This document shows positions 25,101 through 37,100 of a DNA stretch of 64,000 bases, one piece after another. The notes under the pieces were generated by a model. The model was not told where the DNA came from. It did no database searches and was given only the letters and a program-made list of their open reading frames with translations. Origin of the DNA: Euptelea pleiosperma (Eukaryota > Streptophyta > Magnoliopsida > Ranunculales > Eupteleaceae); assembly GCA_035048495.1 (NCBI GenBank), contig CM068543.1:26153751-26217750 (forward strand), written 5' to 3'. How positions within the stretch are numbered: the stretch's first letter is position 1; every line of letters begins with the position of its first letter. The position numbers and the translations under genes were made by a program.

Positions 25101-28100
25101 GGAATGTTCGGAAGAGGTGGTGGAGTTTCCATAATGAATCAAGTCGATGGAATGCCAGGAAAAACACACTAGGCAAGAACAGAGGTCGAAAACACACAAG
25201 AAAGCTTCAAAAAAAGGACTATAGCATAGTCAAGAGGACCTTGAGGAAGCCGTAATAAACTTGGAAAGGCCTAGCAGCAGCACACCAATAGATTGAAGCA
25301 CCGTAGGACCCATATACACCATGGAAAGGGGGCTGGAACAGAGTTGGATGGCCTAAAGACCCAACTGATAGTAAAAAAAAGGCTCAAAACGTCACAGGCA
25401 GCACTACTAAGAGGACAAATCCTTCCACTCTTTACACAAGGACCTTAGAAAGGTCTTAAAACCAAAGATGGGACAGATATATGGGTTTTATACCCAACCG
25501 ATAGCTCAAATTTATCAAAAAACGCTACCGGCGGTAACTAGAGGGTAGAAAAACTTCATGAAATCGTCAATCCTTCATGAAATCGAGTAAGGATTGATTT
25601 GAGAGATCCCTAGGATTGTAGGGGATCAGAAATAACCAAGAAACCCCACCATAAAACCCCAAATCAAACATATTTATGGCTGGTTCGAAAAAACAATTTT
25701 CACGATTTTTAGGAGGAGATCAGTCTTAAAACCATCAAGAACTCTCCAAAAAATCACCAAAAATCCTAAAAAATCAAGATCTACCAGGGAGGAAAGTTTT
25801 TGATAGACCTCAAGATAAGTGCACAGACCTCGAGATGCGTGTCCGTACGGCCTATGACGTCAGCCGTACGGTACAGACTTATAGTGATGCATCAGCACTC
25901 CTCCGACTGTTGATTCCAGTTGTTTGCTCTGATACCAAGTTGCAATGGTGATTAGGGTTAGGGTTTGGTTTATAGAGTCAAAGAGAGAAGAGAAAGAAGA
26001 AAGAGAAGAGTGAAGGATGTCATGTGTGTAGCACATGACTCCATAAATCTTATTTATATAAAAGGGGGCATTACAAAAGATAAATATTCTCCTCACAAGG
26101 GGTATTTACAGAACAGCTAAATACGTATAAAATACGTTTCTGATAACACCGAGTGTGCCGCAGGCGGCCCTTGTCTTGCTGTAGTGTGTGGGCGAGGATT
26201 TGGGCCTGGTCCTGGAGGATGCCCATGTAGCTCCCAGCAGGTGTCTCTGATGTGGCCCAGACGACCATAGTGATCACACTTAGGTCATTTTCTTTCTTAA
26301 CATGGTTTCTTCAAAGTGGATGTCTGATCCTTTTGAGACATAGATGCAGGGGTAGATCGATCCTGAGAGTCACTCCCACTACATAACTGCATAGTAAAGC
26401 GCTGACTTTCTTCCCCCCTAGATATAAGCGTAGACCTGGGCAAGACATGTAGGAGGAGTTCTGCCAAGAATCTGAACACTTGCTCTCTTGAAGCTATGAT
26501 GAAGGCCGAAGAGGAATTGGAAAATCCGGGATTGTTCAACCATAGCTTTGAAGGACTTCATATTTGTAGCACAAACCGGGGTATAATTCTGATAGTAGTC
26601 CATCTCTTCCCATTTGCTTTGTAGGGAAGCATAATAGGTACCCAGCTTTAGCTCCCCCTGTCGAAGACAAGCAATCTCTTGCTCAAATTCATAAAGCTTA
26701 GCAAAGTTTCCCACTTGTGAGTAGGTTTGAGATACAGACTCCCAAACCTCCTTCGTCTTTGGTAGAAACATGAAACCTTTGCTGATCTGAGGTTGCATAG
26801 AGTGCAAAAGCCATGGCATCACATTTAGGTTTTCCATAACCCATTTCTTGTGAGACTTGGCAGTGGTAGCAGGTTCTTCAGCATCCCCAGTAAGATACTT
26901 GCTATAACCACGTCCTCCGATATACATAAGAGCAGAGGTTTTCCATTCAAGGAAATTTGTTCCATCCAATCACATTGTAGTAATGCATAACTGTGGATTA
27001 AGGTCTCCGTGAGACCCATGAGACAATGAACCATCCTCAACAGATGAAACTTCCAAGGAACTCATTGCAGCGAAGGCCGGAAAAACGGAACTGTAGATCG
27101 GGAGATTAAAAAAATCCGAAATGAAGTTCGGAGGGTACCTAGGGGCACAATAGGAGGTGCGGCTAAGGTAGGGAGGCCCAGAAAATTTTAATTCTTGAAA
27201 ATAATAAAATCCCAAAATTTTTGCCCAGAGAGAGATTTGGGTGATGTTTTGGAACCAGAGATCTGATGATCAGAAAAATCCCAAACTGGATCTTGTAGAT
27301 CCCAAAAAGCCTAATGAGAGGGGCGGTTAGGGTAGAAAACCTTATATTGACACATATCTCGAGGAAAAATCAAAAACAAAATTCCTCGATATACGTATTT
27401 TCAGAAAAATTGAAAAAATCCAAGAGAAAGGGGATGCAATGGATCTTTGATGTAACTGATAACTAACAACTTACCAGGAATGATATATCTTTGGTCATTT
27501 TGCTTCAGAAAAAATCCACAAACTTCGCAGGAAGATCCTCTGCGATTTGCTCAAAGATTGCCCAAACTCCGAATACCCACATATTCTTCGTAGATTGTAG
27601 AGGTGACTCTAGGGGACAAGAACATAGGCCCTAGAGTAACCATGCTTTGATACCATGTTGTAAACTAGATTGTCACCGGAAGTGTAAGATTGAGAGAGAG
27701 AGTTGAGAGATTAGAAAGAGAAGAAGAAGAGTAGGGTTTGGGAGAGAGAATGGAGTGATTGAATTTATTGTTCAATCTCCTCTCAAGTGATGTATATATG
27801 TTCGGGAAGACCACTTGTACAAGTACAATAGAAATAGTGGTGGGTTAAGTGGGGGACCCACATAACCACGAACTAAGAAAAGAGAGTTCGTGAGTTAACT
27901 GGGTGGGACCCGCACTTAACCCTCAAACATAAAGGACATATCCTCCCCACGTGGGGCAGTGGGACGTAGCCCACTAAGTGCTCCGGCACGTGGGTCCACG
28001 ATCCAACAAATCCAACAGAGAGGAAGAAAGAACAGCTCCTTGAGGTGACGTTTGCATTGTTTTCTTCAATTATTTTCCTTTTTCCCATAACCAATCCAAG

Positions 28101-31100
28101 AAAATTCATATGGCACTGTCTCTATGGAATAAGCATGTTTAATCGATATATTTCCAGTTGAAAGTGGTGCTCCTTACTAACTCGTGAACCTTGTCTTTTA
28201 TTACAATGACCACACAGTTTTCAATCAATCCATTTTCAGGGGTCGAGTATAATTTTCTCTCATACTAAGGGATGTGAATAATATTAGAGTGGTGTAAATT
28301 GAGACTTCTTGTGTATTGGGAACTTTAGGCCGTAATCTGTGTGTGTGTGTGTGTGTTTCTCTTTCAAACAATTTCCTCAGTTGTCAAAACAAAACAATTT
28401 CCCCCATTTTGTTAGAACTCAACAGAATCACGAGTCTAAACTATTTGAACCTTTACTTGATGACATTGCTTTTTAAAGATTCACGATTGCTTCAAGGCTG
28501 TTGAGTCAAAACTGATTATAGACAAGATCCATATTTCGAGTATTTTAGGGATGATATACTTGATCACATTCTTTTTGTTGGATTCTTGTTTATGTTCTGT
28601 TTACTCTTCGAAAATGGCGTGTTGATGTTACTAGTGAAGGTTGTGAATAATTGATTTCATCTACAAGTAAGAATTTGTCAAACGATCTTGCAATCCAAAA
28701 TTGATCCTTACTATTTTTTTGTTTTGATAAGTAAGAAGTATATTAATAAGAAAGCGGAAACCCCACAAAATACAATCAAAGGAGAGCCTCGCAGGCACTC
28801 CTCACAACCGGGAATATATACATATCATGGAGGGGAAGAATCTCCTAACAGATCATCCCATCTAAACACAATGGTATAAAAAAAACACCCCCTCAACTCT
28901 AGAAATGAGGAAGACCAAAAATACAACAAAGCTTTATCTCTCATCACAACCCTGGGGATGTCTTCTTCCTTCCCTTCAAAAGTACAGAAATTCCTCTCTT
29001 TCCATTTTGGTATTCATACTGGATGGGTTACTCTTTTGTCATTTTGTTATTACATTTTTTGTTTTATACTAGTCTTCAACTTTTACATTCAATAACTAAC
29101 AATTTCAGGATTTTGTGAGACAAGAAGCTATGCAAATGCTTCAGAATGCGTTGGAAGGTTCAGGTGGTAGTGGTGCTTCTGCGGCTTATGCAGAAGCTTT
29201 TCGTCTCATCATGCGGATAGGTGTGGGGGATAAGTCATTTATTGTTAGAATAGCTGCCGCAAGATGTCTGAAGACTTTTGCCAGTATTGGGGGACCTGGG
29301 TTAGGATTTGCAGAACTCGAAAATTCTGCCTCTTATTGTGTTAAGGCAGGTGTCATTTTCTTTTCTATAAGTTCATTTTCCCTGACTTGTTGCTTTATTG
29401 CTTATCACTCTTCTAATTATAAATGAGATTATTTGTATACTAATTCATGCTGCTCTGCATTAGGCTCTTGAGGATCCTGTTTCATCTGTTAGGGATGCCT
29501 TTGCTGAAGCTTTGGGTGCCCTGCTTGCTCTTGGAATGAACCCTGACGCGCAGGTATACGCATACACACAGACACACAAACATTGCGCATTGTTTTCATT
29601 TGGAATTGCAATTCTAATGGTTTATTCTTACTAGGTGCAACCAAGAGGAAAAAGTCATTCTACTCCGGCAAGGAAACTGGAAGGTGGTTTGCAAAAGCAT
29701 TTAACATGGCCATTCATGAGAGGTACCGTTATACCTAGATTACCATCACATTCCATCTTTGAAAGGATTGAAATCGTAGATTTATTTTAACTATCAAAAA
29801 ATATCCTAGATTTATTTTAGGAGAACCATTTTAATTAATGACATAATCACTATAGACAAGTCCGTTTAAATGCCATGTGCCTTTACTGGAGCATTTTGCA
29901 TATGGGTCTTTTTGACGTAGTTGGTGGTTCAAAGGAGATTTGTAGCAGAAAGATGCAAGTAAAATGCCCAATACAGGGGCTGATTGAACTATCTACGTAG
30001 AGAGAAAGTTCAAGCAATATTGTTTATCTTCATATAACTTGTTAAATCCTTCTTATATTCCCAGAGAAAATCTCTCTGATGCAGTGTTTGAAGTATTTGG
30101 AAAAAGTTATATATAATCGTACGATAGAAATTTCTCCTTCAACTTTATCATCTTCCCAGGTGTTGATATTCAGTTTGCCACTATAGATACTAGTGATTTT
30201 GACAGTTTGACTTGATCTCACCACACTGAAGTATAGACCTTCTAATTGACGACAACTAGGTTGACCTTTTTATGATATAGCAACTCCATGAATTGGTGGA
30301 ACTAATCCAATAGATAAACTCTTGTGGGATCAATCTACAGCAGAAATCTGGTAGTTCAAGTATTCAACCCTAATGTCAAAATCACATTCTCGATTGGCCT
30401 ACCGATGGACCCTTTGATTGAATCCTTCTCTTCTTTTCAAAGAAAGCAATATGCAAGGTGTTGGTTATTGTTCTAATCCCATTTGTCATAAATGTTAGCA
30501 ATGCATGTCGTTTTTGTGCTAGTATGTAGCTGCTCATTGTTTTTTATTTTTTGATACCATGTGTATCTGGGCCTCTTAGAGCACCCGACTAGTCCCACAG
30601 GGCACGTATGTCACCCCTTCCACACGTACCAGGTGTATTGGGAGAAATCCCAGGGGGTGGCCCCAAGGGGGGATTCGAATCCCGGACCTCCGCTTCCTGA
30701 GGCATGGTCCTGGCCAACTGTGTCCAACCCTTGGGGTTGTAGTTTGGTAATTTTCAATAAAGGTAAATTGACCCTTATATGCATATGTGGCTGTTGGTTT
30801 GTTGATGTTGGTCTCTCTGCTTGCGTGTAGCAAACTTTATGTGTGCGTTCCTCTCTAGCTTTGTTTGAAGGGCATTAATGCATCTTAGGTGTCAGCGTGC
30901 TTCCTATATTGTTTACCTGGTAAAATGGAAGCTCTCCAGCTAACATCCCAATCCTCTTCTTGCTTACCTTTTAGTGGTCTAAGGCAGCAGGCCTTCATTG
31001 TAGTGCTTGTGTTTCCATGCTCTATTTGGGTAGTTGGTTTGGCATGGGCATGTCGAATGTGGTCCTGCATGTGCTTGTGGATTTGGACACAGTTTAAAAT

Positions 31101-34100
31101 TTCGGCTGAAATCGAAAGTTTCCCCCAAGGACGACACCAAATACAACGGGGTTTCGTGAAACCTTGAGCTTCGGTGGTTTTCGTAGTTTCAGTTCGAAAC
31201 CTGGTGAAACCAAGGTGAAACGGCCAAAACCATATTCGAAAGCTCCGAAAAAATATTAGAAAAATCAGAAAATAGAAATGCAACAAAATTTATGTAAAAA
31301 CTACATCATATAACTGATTTTGGGTAAAAAAAAAACAACTTATAGTGCTATGGGTCTGTCTTATAAACATGCATTCTACGTATTTAATAGATTCTCTATT
31401 TTGATATAAATATATGTTAGTAACTTCTTTTACCTAGATTACACATTGGTAACTAACTTTTCTACCTTCAACACTTGTTTCCCTATTGGTTTAGGGCTAT
31501 GGCATCTTGTCAGAAGATTGTGAGTTTGAATTCCACTAGGTGTAATAATAATATAATGTTTATTCTAAGTTCCATCATGTGACCATGTCTACGATCCATT
31601 GGCCAATGCCATGGAACAAAAACTCTTATAGTACTACTAGAATAACTGTGTAGGTAACGACTTGATAATATCCTTTAATAGTCGATGAAGTCAAGCTGGT
31701 AGTGCACCAGCTATTTTGTTATCTCTATTAGCCCCTGCCGTCATTGCTTGTCCACTAACTTGACCATTCTTCGGTTCCGTTAGTGAATTGGCTTATACTA
31801 GACTGTATCACCCTAGGAACTGGAGAATGATCAAGTTGGTGGATAGGCAATAGCGGTAGGGGTAAATGGCGATGACGAAGCGACCGTTGCATTACCATCA
31901 TAACTTCGTTGACAATTAGGGGATATTATTAACAATCTTTACTTATGCAATTATTCTTGTAGTACTTTAGGTCCAAGGGATTAAGAGTTTTTATTGGCGA
32001 ATGGCTATGGATAATGGGTCGTAGACATGGTCACACGGTAGAACATAGATTAAACATTATGTTATTATTATTCCGTTATGACATTCTTAATTTATGTTAT
32101 GAGTTATTATGTTAAATTAAGAACCAACTTATTCTAACTAGTTAACACCCAATGTATACACCTAGTGCGGGGAATAAAAGATATGCAAGAGATTCTAGTT
32201 GGTGCTGATGTGGGAGAGGAGAAAGCGGATCAATGCAACGGTTCTCCTCTTACTGCGAGGCGTCCTAAAGTTCCCATAGAAATCCAGAGATTAGCTTGCC
32301 CGTATAACTCAGGTGATATCATGGTCTACGAGAGCCGTAGAAGAGGGAGGAAAACCGCGGATATAAAATGAAGCTTAAAGTGCTATCATGGAGTGTTCGG
32401 GGGTTGGGGAACTTGGCTAGGAGATCAATGGTAAAGAGTATGCTCCATAGATGGAGGGCTACTGTGATTATTTTGTAGGAGATGAAATTAGAGAAGGTTG
32501 ATTAGGGCTTGATAAGGGAGCTATGTGGATTTATGGACTGTGGGTGGGAGAACCTTCCGTCACTTGGGACAGGGGGAGGTATTGTTATTATTTGGGATCG
32601 TATACTGAGGTGGAGGGTGTGTTGGTTGGAGATGAAATTAGAGAAGGTTGATTTGGGCTTGATAAGGGAGCTTTGGGGATTTATGGACTGTGGGTGGGAG
32701 AACCTTCCGTCACTTGGGATAGTGGGAGGTATTGTGATTATTTGGGATCGTATATTGAGGTGGAGGGTGTGCTGGTTGGAGATGAAATTAGAGAAGGTTG
32801 ATTTGGGCTTGATAAGGGAGCTATGTGGATTTATGGACTATGGGTGGGAGAACCTTCCATCACTGGGACAGCGGGAGGTATTGTTATTATTTGGGATTGT
32901 AATTGTATTGAGGTGGAGGGTGTGTTGGTTGGGGCTTTCTCTGTATCCTTACGATGCAAATATGTGGGGGGAGTAGCTTTAGTGGGTTCTTACTGGGGTT
33001 TATGGGCCTTCGGGTAGTAGTGGTCGGGACTTGGGACCAATTTTGGGAGGAACTGGAAGATATTTCGGGCCTTTGGGAAGATCCGTGGTGTATTGGTGGG
33101 GACTTTAATGTCACTCGTTTCTCTTATGAAAAGAACGTGCGTGGGAGAGTGACCAAAAGTATGAGGGAGTTTAATGCTTTTATTGACAGATGCTTTCTTA
33201 TGGACATTGATGGGAGGGGCAAGTTCACTTGGTCTAATAACCAAGAGCACCCAACTTTATATAGGTTGGATAGATTTCTTATTTCTTCGCACTGGGAGTA
33301 GGGGTGTCAACGGGTCGGTTCCGGTTCGGTTCCTAAGGTGACCAGAACCGGAACAATCGGTTCCGGTTCTTATCGGTTCGGTTCCTTAACGGTTTCGGTT
33401 CTCAAAGTGATGGATCCGGAACCGGAACCTATTATGTATTTCTGTCGGTTCTGGTTCTGGTTCCGGTTCCGGGTATAATGGGCCAAATCTTGAAAATATA
33501 AGAATTTTTACACTATACTTATACGTTGGTACCGGTTCTTATCGGTTCGGTTCCGGTTCTTATCAGTTTCGCTTCTATATTAGACTACCCGGAACCGGAA
33601 CCATTATTTTCGGTTTGGTTCCGGTTCCGGTTCCTTTTTAATCGGTTCCCAAAAATGTGGAACCGACACCGGTGTTTTCGGTTCCGGTTAAACGGGTAAA
33701 ATTGACACCCCTAACTGGGAGGATCATTTTCAAGGTGTCTCTTTGTTGGCTATCCCTAGACCAGCCTTGGATCACGTTCCCTTGGTGCTAGACTGTGGGT
33801 GTTTTAGATCCCGCCATCAGCCCTTCCGGTTTGATGTGAGGACGGGAGTTAGCTTTAGGCTCAAGCTTAAAGCACTTAAAGAAAGGATTAAGCTGTGGAA
33901 TATGGAGGAGTTTGGTAGAGTAGATTTGAGAAAGGGTCTCGTGTTGGAGGAGATAGCTGAGCTTGACAAAAAGGAGGAAGACGATCCTTTATCTGGAGAG
34001 GATCATGCTAGGAGAGTCAATCTGAGGGCGGAGTACCAGCAGCTAGTGAAGATGGAGGAAATTAGTTGGAAGCAAAAATCTAGGGTCAGGTGGTTAAAGG

Positions 34101-37100
34101 AGGGCGACAACAACACTAATTGGTTTTCATAAGATGACCAATACACACAAGAGTAACCATTTGGCCCGTCTCTAGATTCACGGTGTCTCTTTCGAGGATG
34201 AGGATGCTATCAGAGGAGTGGTGGGGTTTTACTCGCAGCTTTATTCTGGATCATCCACATACAGACCTTCGTTGGATGGCCTCCACTTTGACAGCATCAA
34301 TAGGGAGGATAGGGAGAGGTTGGAGAGATCGTTTAAGGAGGAAGAGGTTCGCAATGCCTTATTAGATATGGCAGGAGACAAAGCTCCGGGACCAGATGGC
34401 TTCTCTATAGCTTTTTTCAAGCGATGCTAGGACATAGTTGGCGTTGACTACATGAAAGTGGTACTAGAATTTGAAGAGGAAGGTTTTTTGGATTATTCTT
34501 CTAATAGCATGTTCATTGCTATGATCCTGAAGATTCAAGGGGCGGACGACATTGCCGACTTTAGATCCATTAGCATGGTGGGCAGTGCTTATATGATCAT
34601 TGCTAAGATGCTGGCTACGAGACTCTGTGGGGTGTTGTCTTCGGTTATATCTCCGGCGCATGGGGCTTTTGTGAGGGGTCGGCAAATTCTTGACGGAGTT
34701 CTTATTGCTAATGAGTGCATTGATACTAGAATCAAACAAGGAGAGCCGAGGATTGTCTGTAAGATTGACATGGAAAAAGCATGACCCCGTAGACTGGGAC
34801 TTTCTGGACTATATGTTGGGGAGGATGTGTTTTGGTGATACATGGAGGATGTTGATTAGAAAGTGCATTTCGACGGCTTCCTTCTCTATTCTAGTTAATG
34901 GATAGCCAGCCAGCTATTTCAAGAGTTCTCGGGGCTTGAGGCAAGGGAACCCTTTATCCCCGTTTTTGTTTATTGTGGTGGTGGAAGCGCTGGGAAGCAT
35001 GATTAATCGAGCCGTTAGCTTGGGTGAGATGGAAGGTTTCATCGTTGCTCTGGGGGTTCCAACCATGTCTCTTCTCCAGTTTGTGGACGACAATCTAGTC
35101 TTTCTTGGTCTTGCGGTTCCTCAGAGGTCTCCTTGCCTGCTTTGAAGCGGTGTCATGATTGCGGGTGAACCTAGCCAAAAGCAAGGTGTATGGGGTGGGA
35201 GAAGTGGAGAATATTTTGGGTTTGGCTGACACGCATAACTGTCGTATTGAGAGTTTGCCTGCTACCTATTTGGGCCTTCCCTTAGGGGAGAAATATAGAT
35301 TGAAGGCGTTGTTGGAGCCTGTTATAGAATTGTCCAGGAGAAGGCTTTCAAAGTGGAAATCCAAATACCTTTCTAAAAGAGGCAAACTAGTTTTGATTAA
35401 TAGCATCTTATCTAGCCTACCTATTTATTATATGTCCCTGTTTACGTTCTAAGTAGTGTGGTGCTTTCTCTAGAGAAGCTCATGAGAGATTTCTTGTGGC
35501 ATGATAGGATGGACAATCGTAAGATTCACTTGGTGAATTTGAAGTCGGTGTGCAAGACCAAGAACATATGAGGATTAGGGATTATAAAGACCAGATTTAT
35601 GAATCAAGCTCTTCTAGGCAAGTGGCTTTGGAGGTTTGGTGAAGAGCTCACTAGCATGTGGAGAATGGCGGTAGGAGTAGGGGTGTCAACGGATCGGTTC
35701 CGGTTCGGTTCTTAAGGTGACCAGAACCGAAACAAACGGTTCCGGTTCTTATCGGTTCGGGTACTTATCGGTTCCAGTTCTCAAAGTGATGGTACCAGAA
35801 CCGGAACCGATTATGTAGTTTTTGTCGGTTCCGGTTCCGGTTTCGGGTATAACGGGTCCAATCTTGGTAATATGAGAATTTTTACACTATATTTATATAT
35901 TGGTTCCGGTTCTTATCGGTTTGGTTCCGGTTCTTATCGGTTTCGGTTCCATATTAGAGTACCGGAACCGTAACCATTAGTTTCCGGTTCGGTTCCGGTT
36001 CCGGTTCTTTTTAATCGGTTCCCAAAAATGTGGTACCGAAATCGGTGTTTTCTGTTCCGGTTCCGGTTCCGGTTAAATCGGGTAAAATTGACACCCCTAG
36101 GTAGGAGGCAAGTATGGGATATCTATTTTTGGGTGGGAGAGCAGGAGAGATAGGTGGCCCGTATGTAAGGAGGCAGCCTCAGCTTTTGTTCTTTCTTTGG
36201 GTGTTCTTCTCCCCCTTCTTAATGAAATATACATATAAAAAAAAAAAAAGGTGGTCGTATGCAAGGTTTAAAGGAGGCCGTTTTAACGGTTAAATGGACT
36301 GGGGGCGTTACCGTTTAAACGGCCGTTAAAACGGATTGAAATGGTCAGGGGCAAAAATGGAAAAAAACGGAAAAAGTGGCGCTGAAAATCAAATCTTGAA
36401 AATTAAAAAAAAAACGGAATTTAACAGATTTAAACGGTTTTAACGGCCGTTTTTTTCACAAAATTTTTCAAAATTAAACGGCTGTTTAAATGATTTTAAC
36501 GGCCGTTAAAACAAAAAAATGACCGATTTTTTCAAAACCGATAAAACGTGTTTAAACGGTTTTAATGGAAACGGGCTTGGGGCGTTGCCGTTTAAACGGC
36601 CGTTAAAACCGTTTAAACGGCCGTTTTTAAAACCATGGTCGTATGTATGTAGTGTCTTGAAAGGTATTGTTAAGTTCTTCGGGGATTTTGATAGGGGGAT
36701 TGGGTATGCGGCAAGGGTGGGAGATAGAATCCGATTCTGGGAGGACATCTGGTGCGGTGAGATACCTTTGAGTATTGACTTTCTAGAGCTTTATCCCTCT
36801 CTGATAGGAAGAATTGGTCCATTCATGATTGTGCTACTGGTAAGGGGGAGGTCATGGGTTGGGACTTTGGTTTCAGGAGAAATCTTAATGATTAGGAGAT
36901 TGAGCCCCTCTCTAGACATCTCTCTCGTCTACATGATATCCACTTGTCCATCCAGGTACATGATAAACGGATTTGTATCTGGAATAAAGGTGTTTCTTTC
37001 TCGATTCGATCCTTCTATGAGATGCTTCACAGCTCGGATAGTACGTGATTCCCCAATTCCTTGGTTTGGAGATCTAGGATCTTGTCTAAAGTGGCTTTCT

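Larger units (their letters stand above)
23655..26148 (-). mobile_element. Copia element B, 5' half (LTR, gag, protease), truncated
   Basis: 5' LTR 25941-26148 (minus strand TGTTATCAGAAACG...), primer-binding site TTGGTATCAGAGC at 25929-25940, gag 25132-24423, protease 24056-23660. Everything downstream (integrase, RT, RNase H, 3' LTR) is missing at the left border. It belongs to the same family as element C (52897-63538). It sits inside the gag/leader part of element D, whose sequence resumes at 26149. Confidence 0.85.
26149..28008 (-). mobile_element. Copia element D, 5' end (LTR, leader, gag), truncated
   Basis: A relative of Copia A: 5' LTR 27656-28008, primer-binding site TGGTATCAAAGC (minus strand) beside it, a leader with two of the GGTGCGG...AGGGTAG repeats (27155 and 27328), then gag. 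The element stops at 26148 where the LTR of element B begins, and its 3' half is absent to the left of B. Confidence 0.85.

Noticed and set aside
30690..30720. tRNA gene suggested by the GGATTCGAATCC motif
   Set aside because: No acceptor stem or anticodon arm can be formed; the sequence fits a SINE head better.
32509..32976. A 155-codon open frame as a novel repeat protein gene
   Set aside because: It is the LINE endonuclease segment repeated three times; the true frame starts at 32368 and is broken by a stop.
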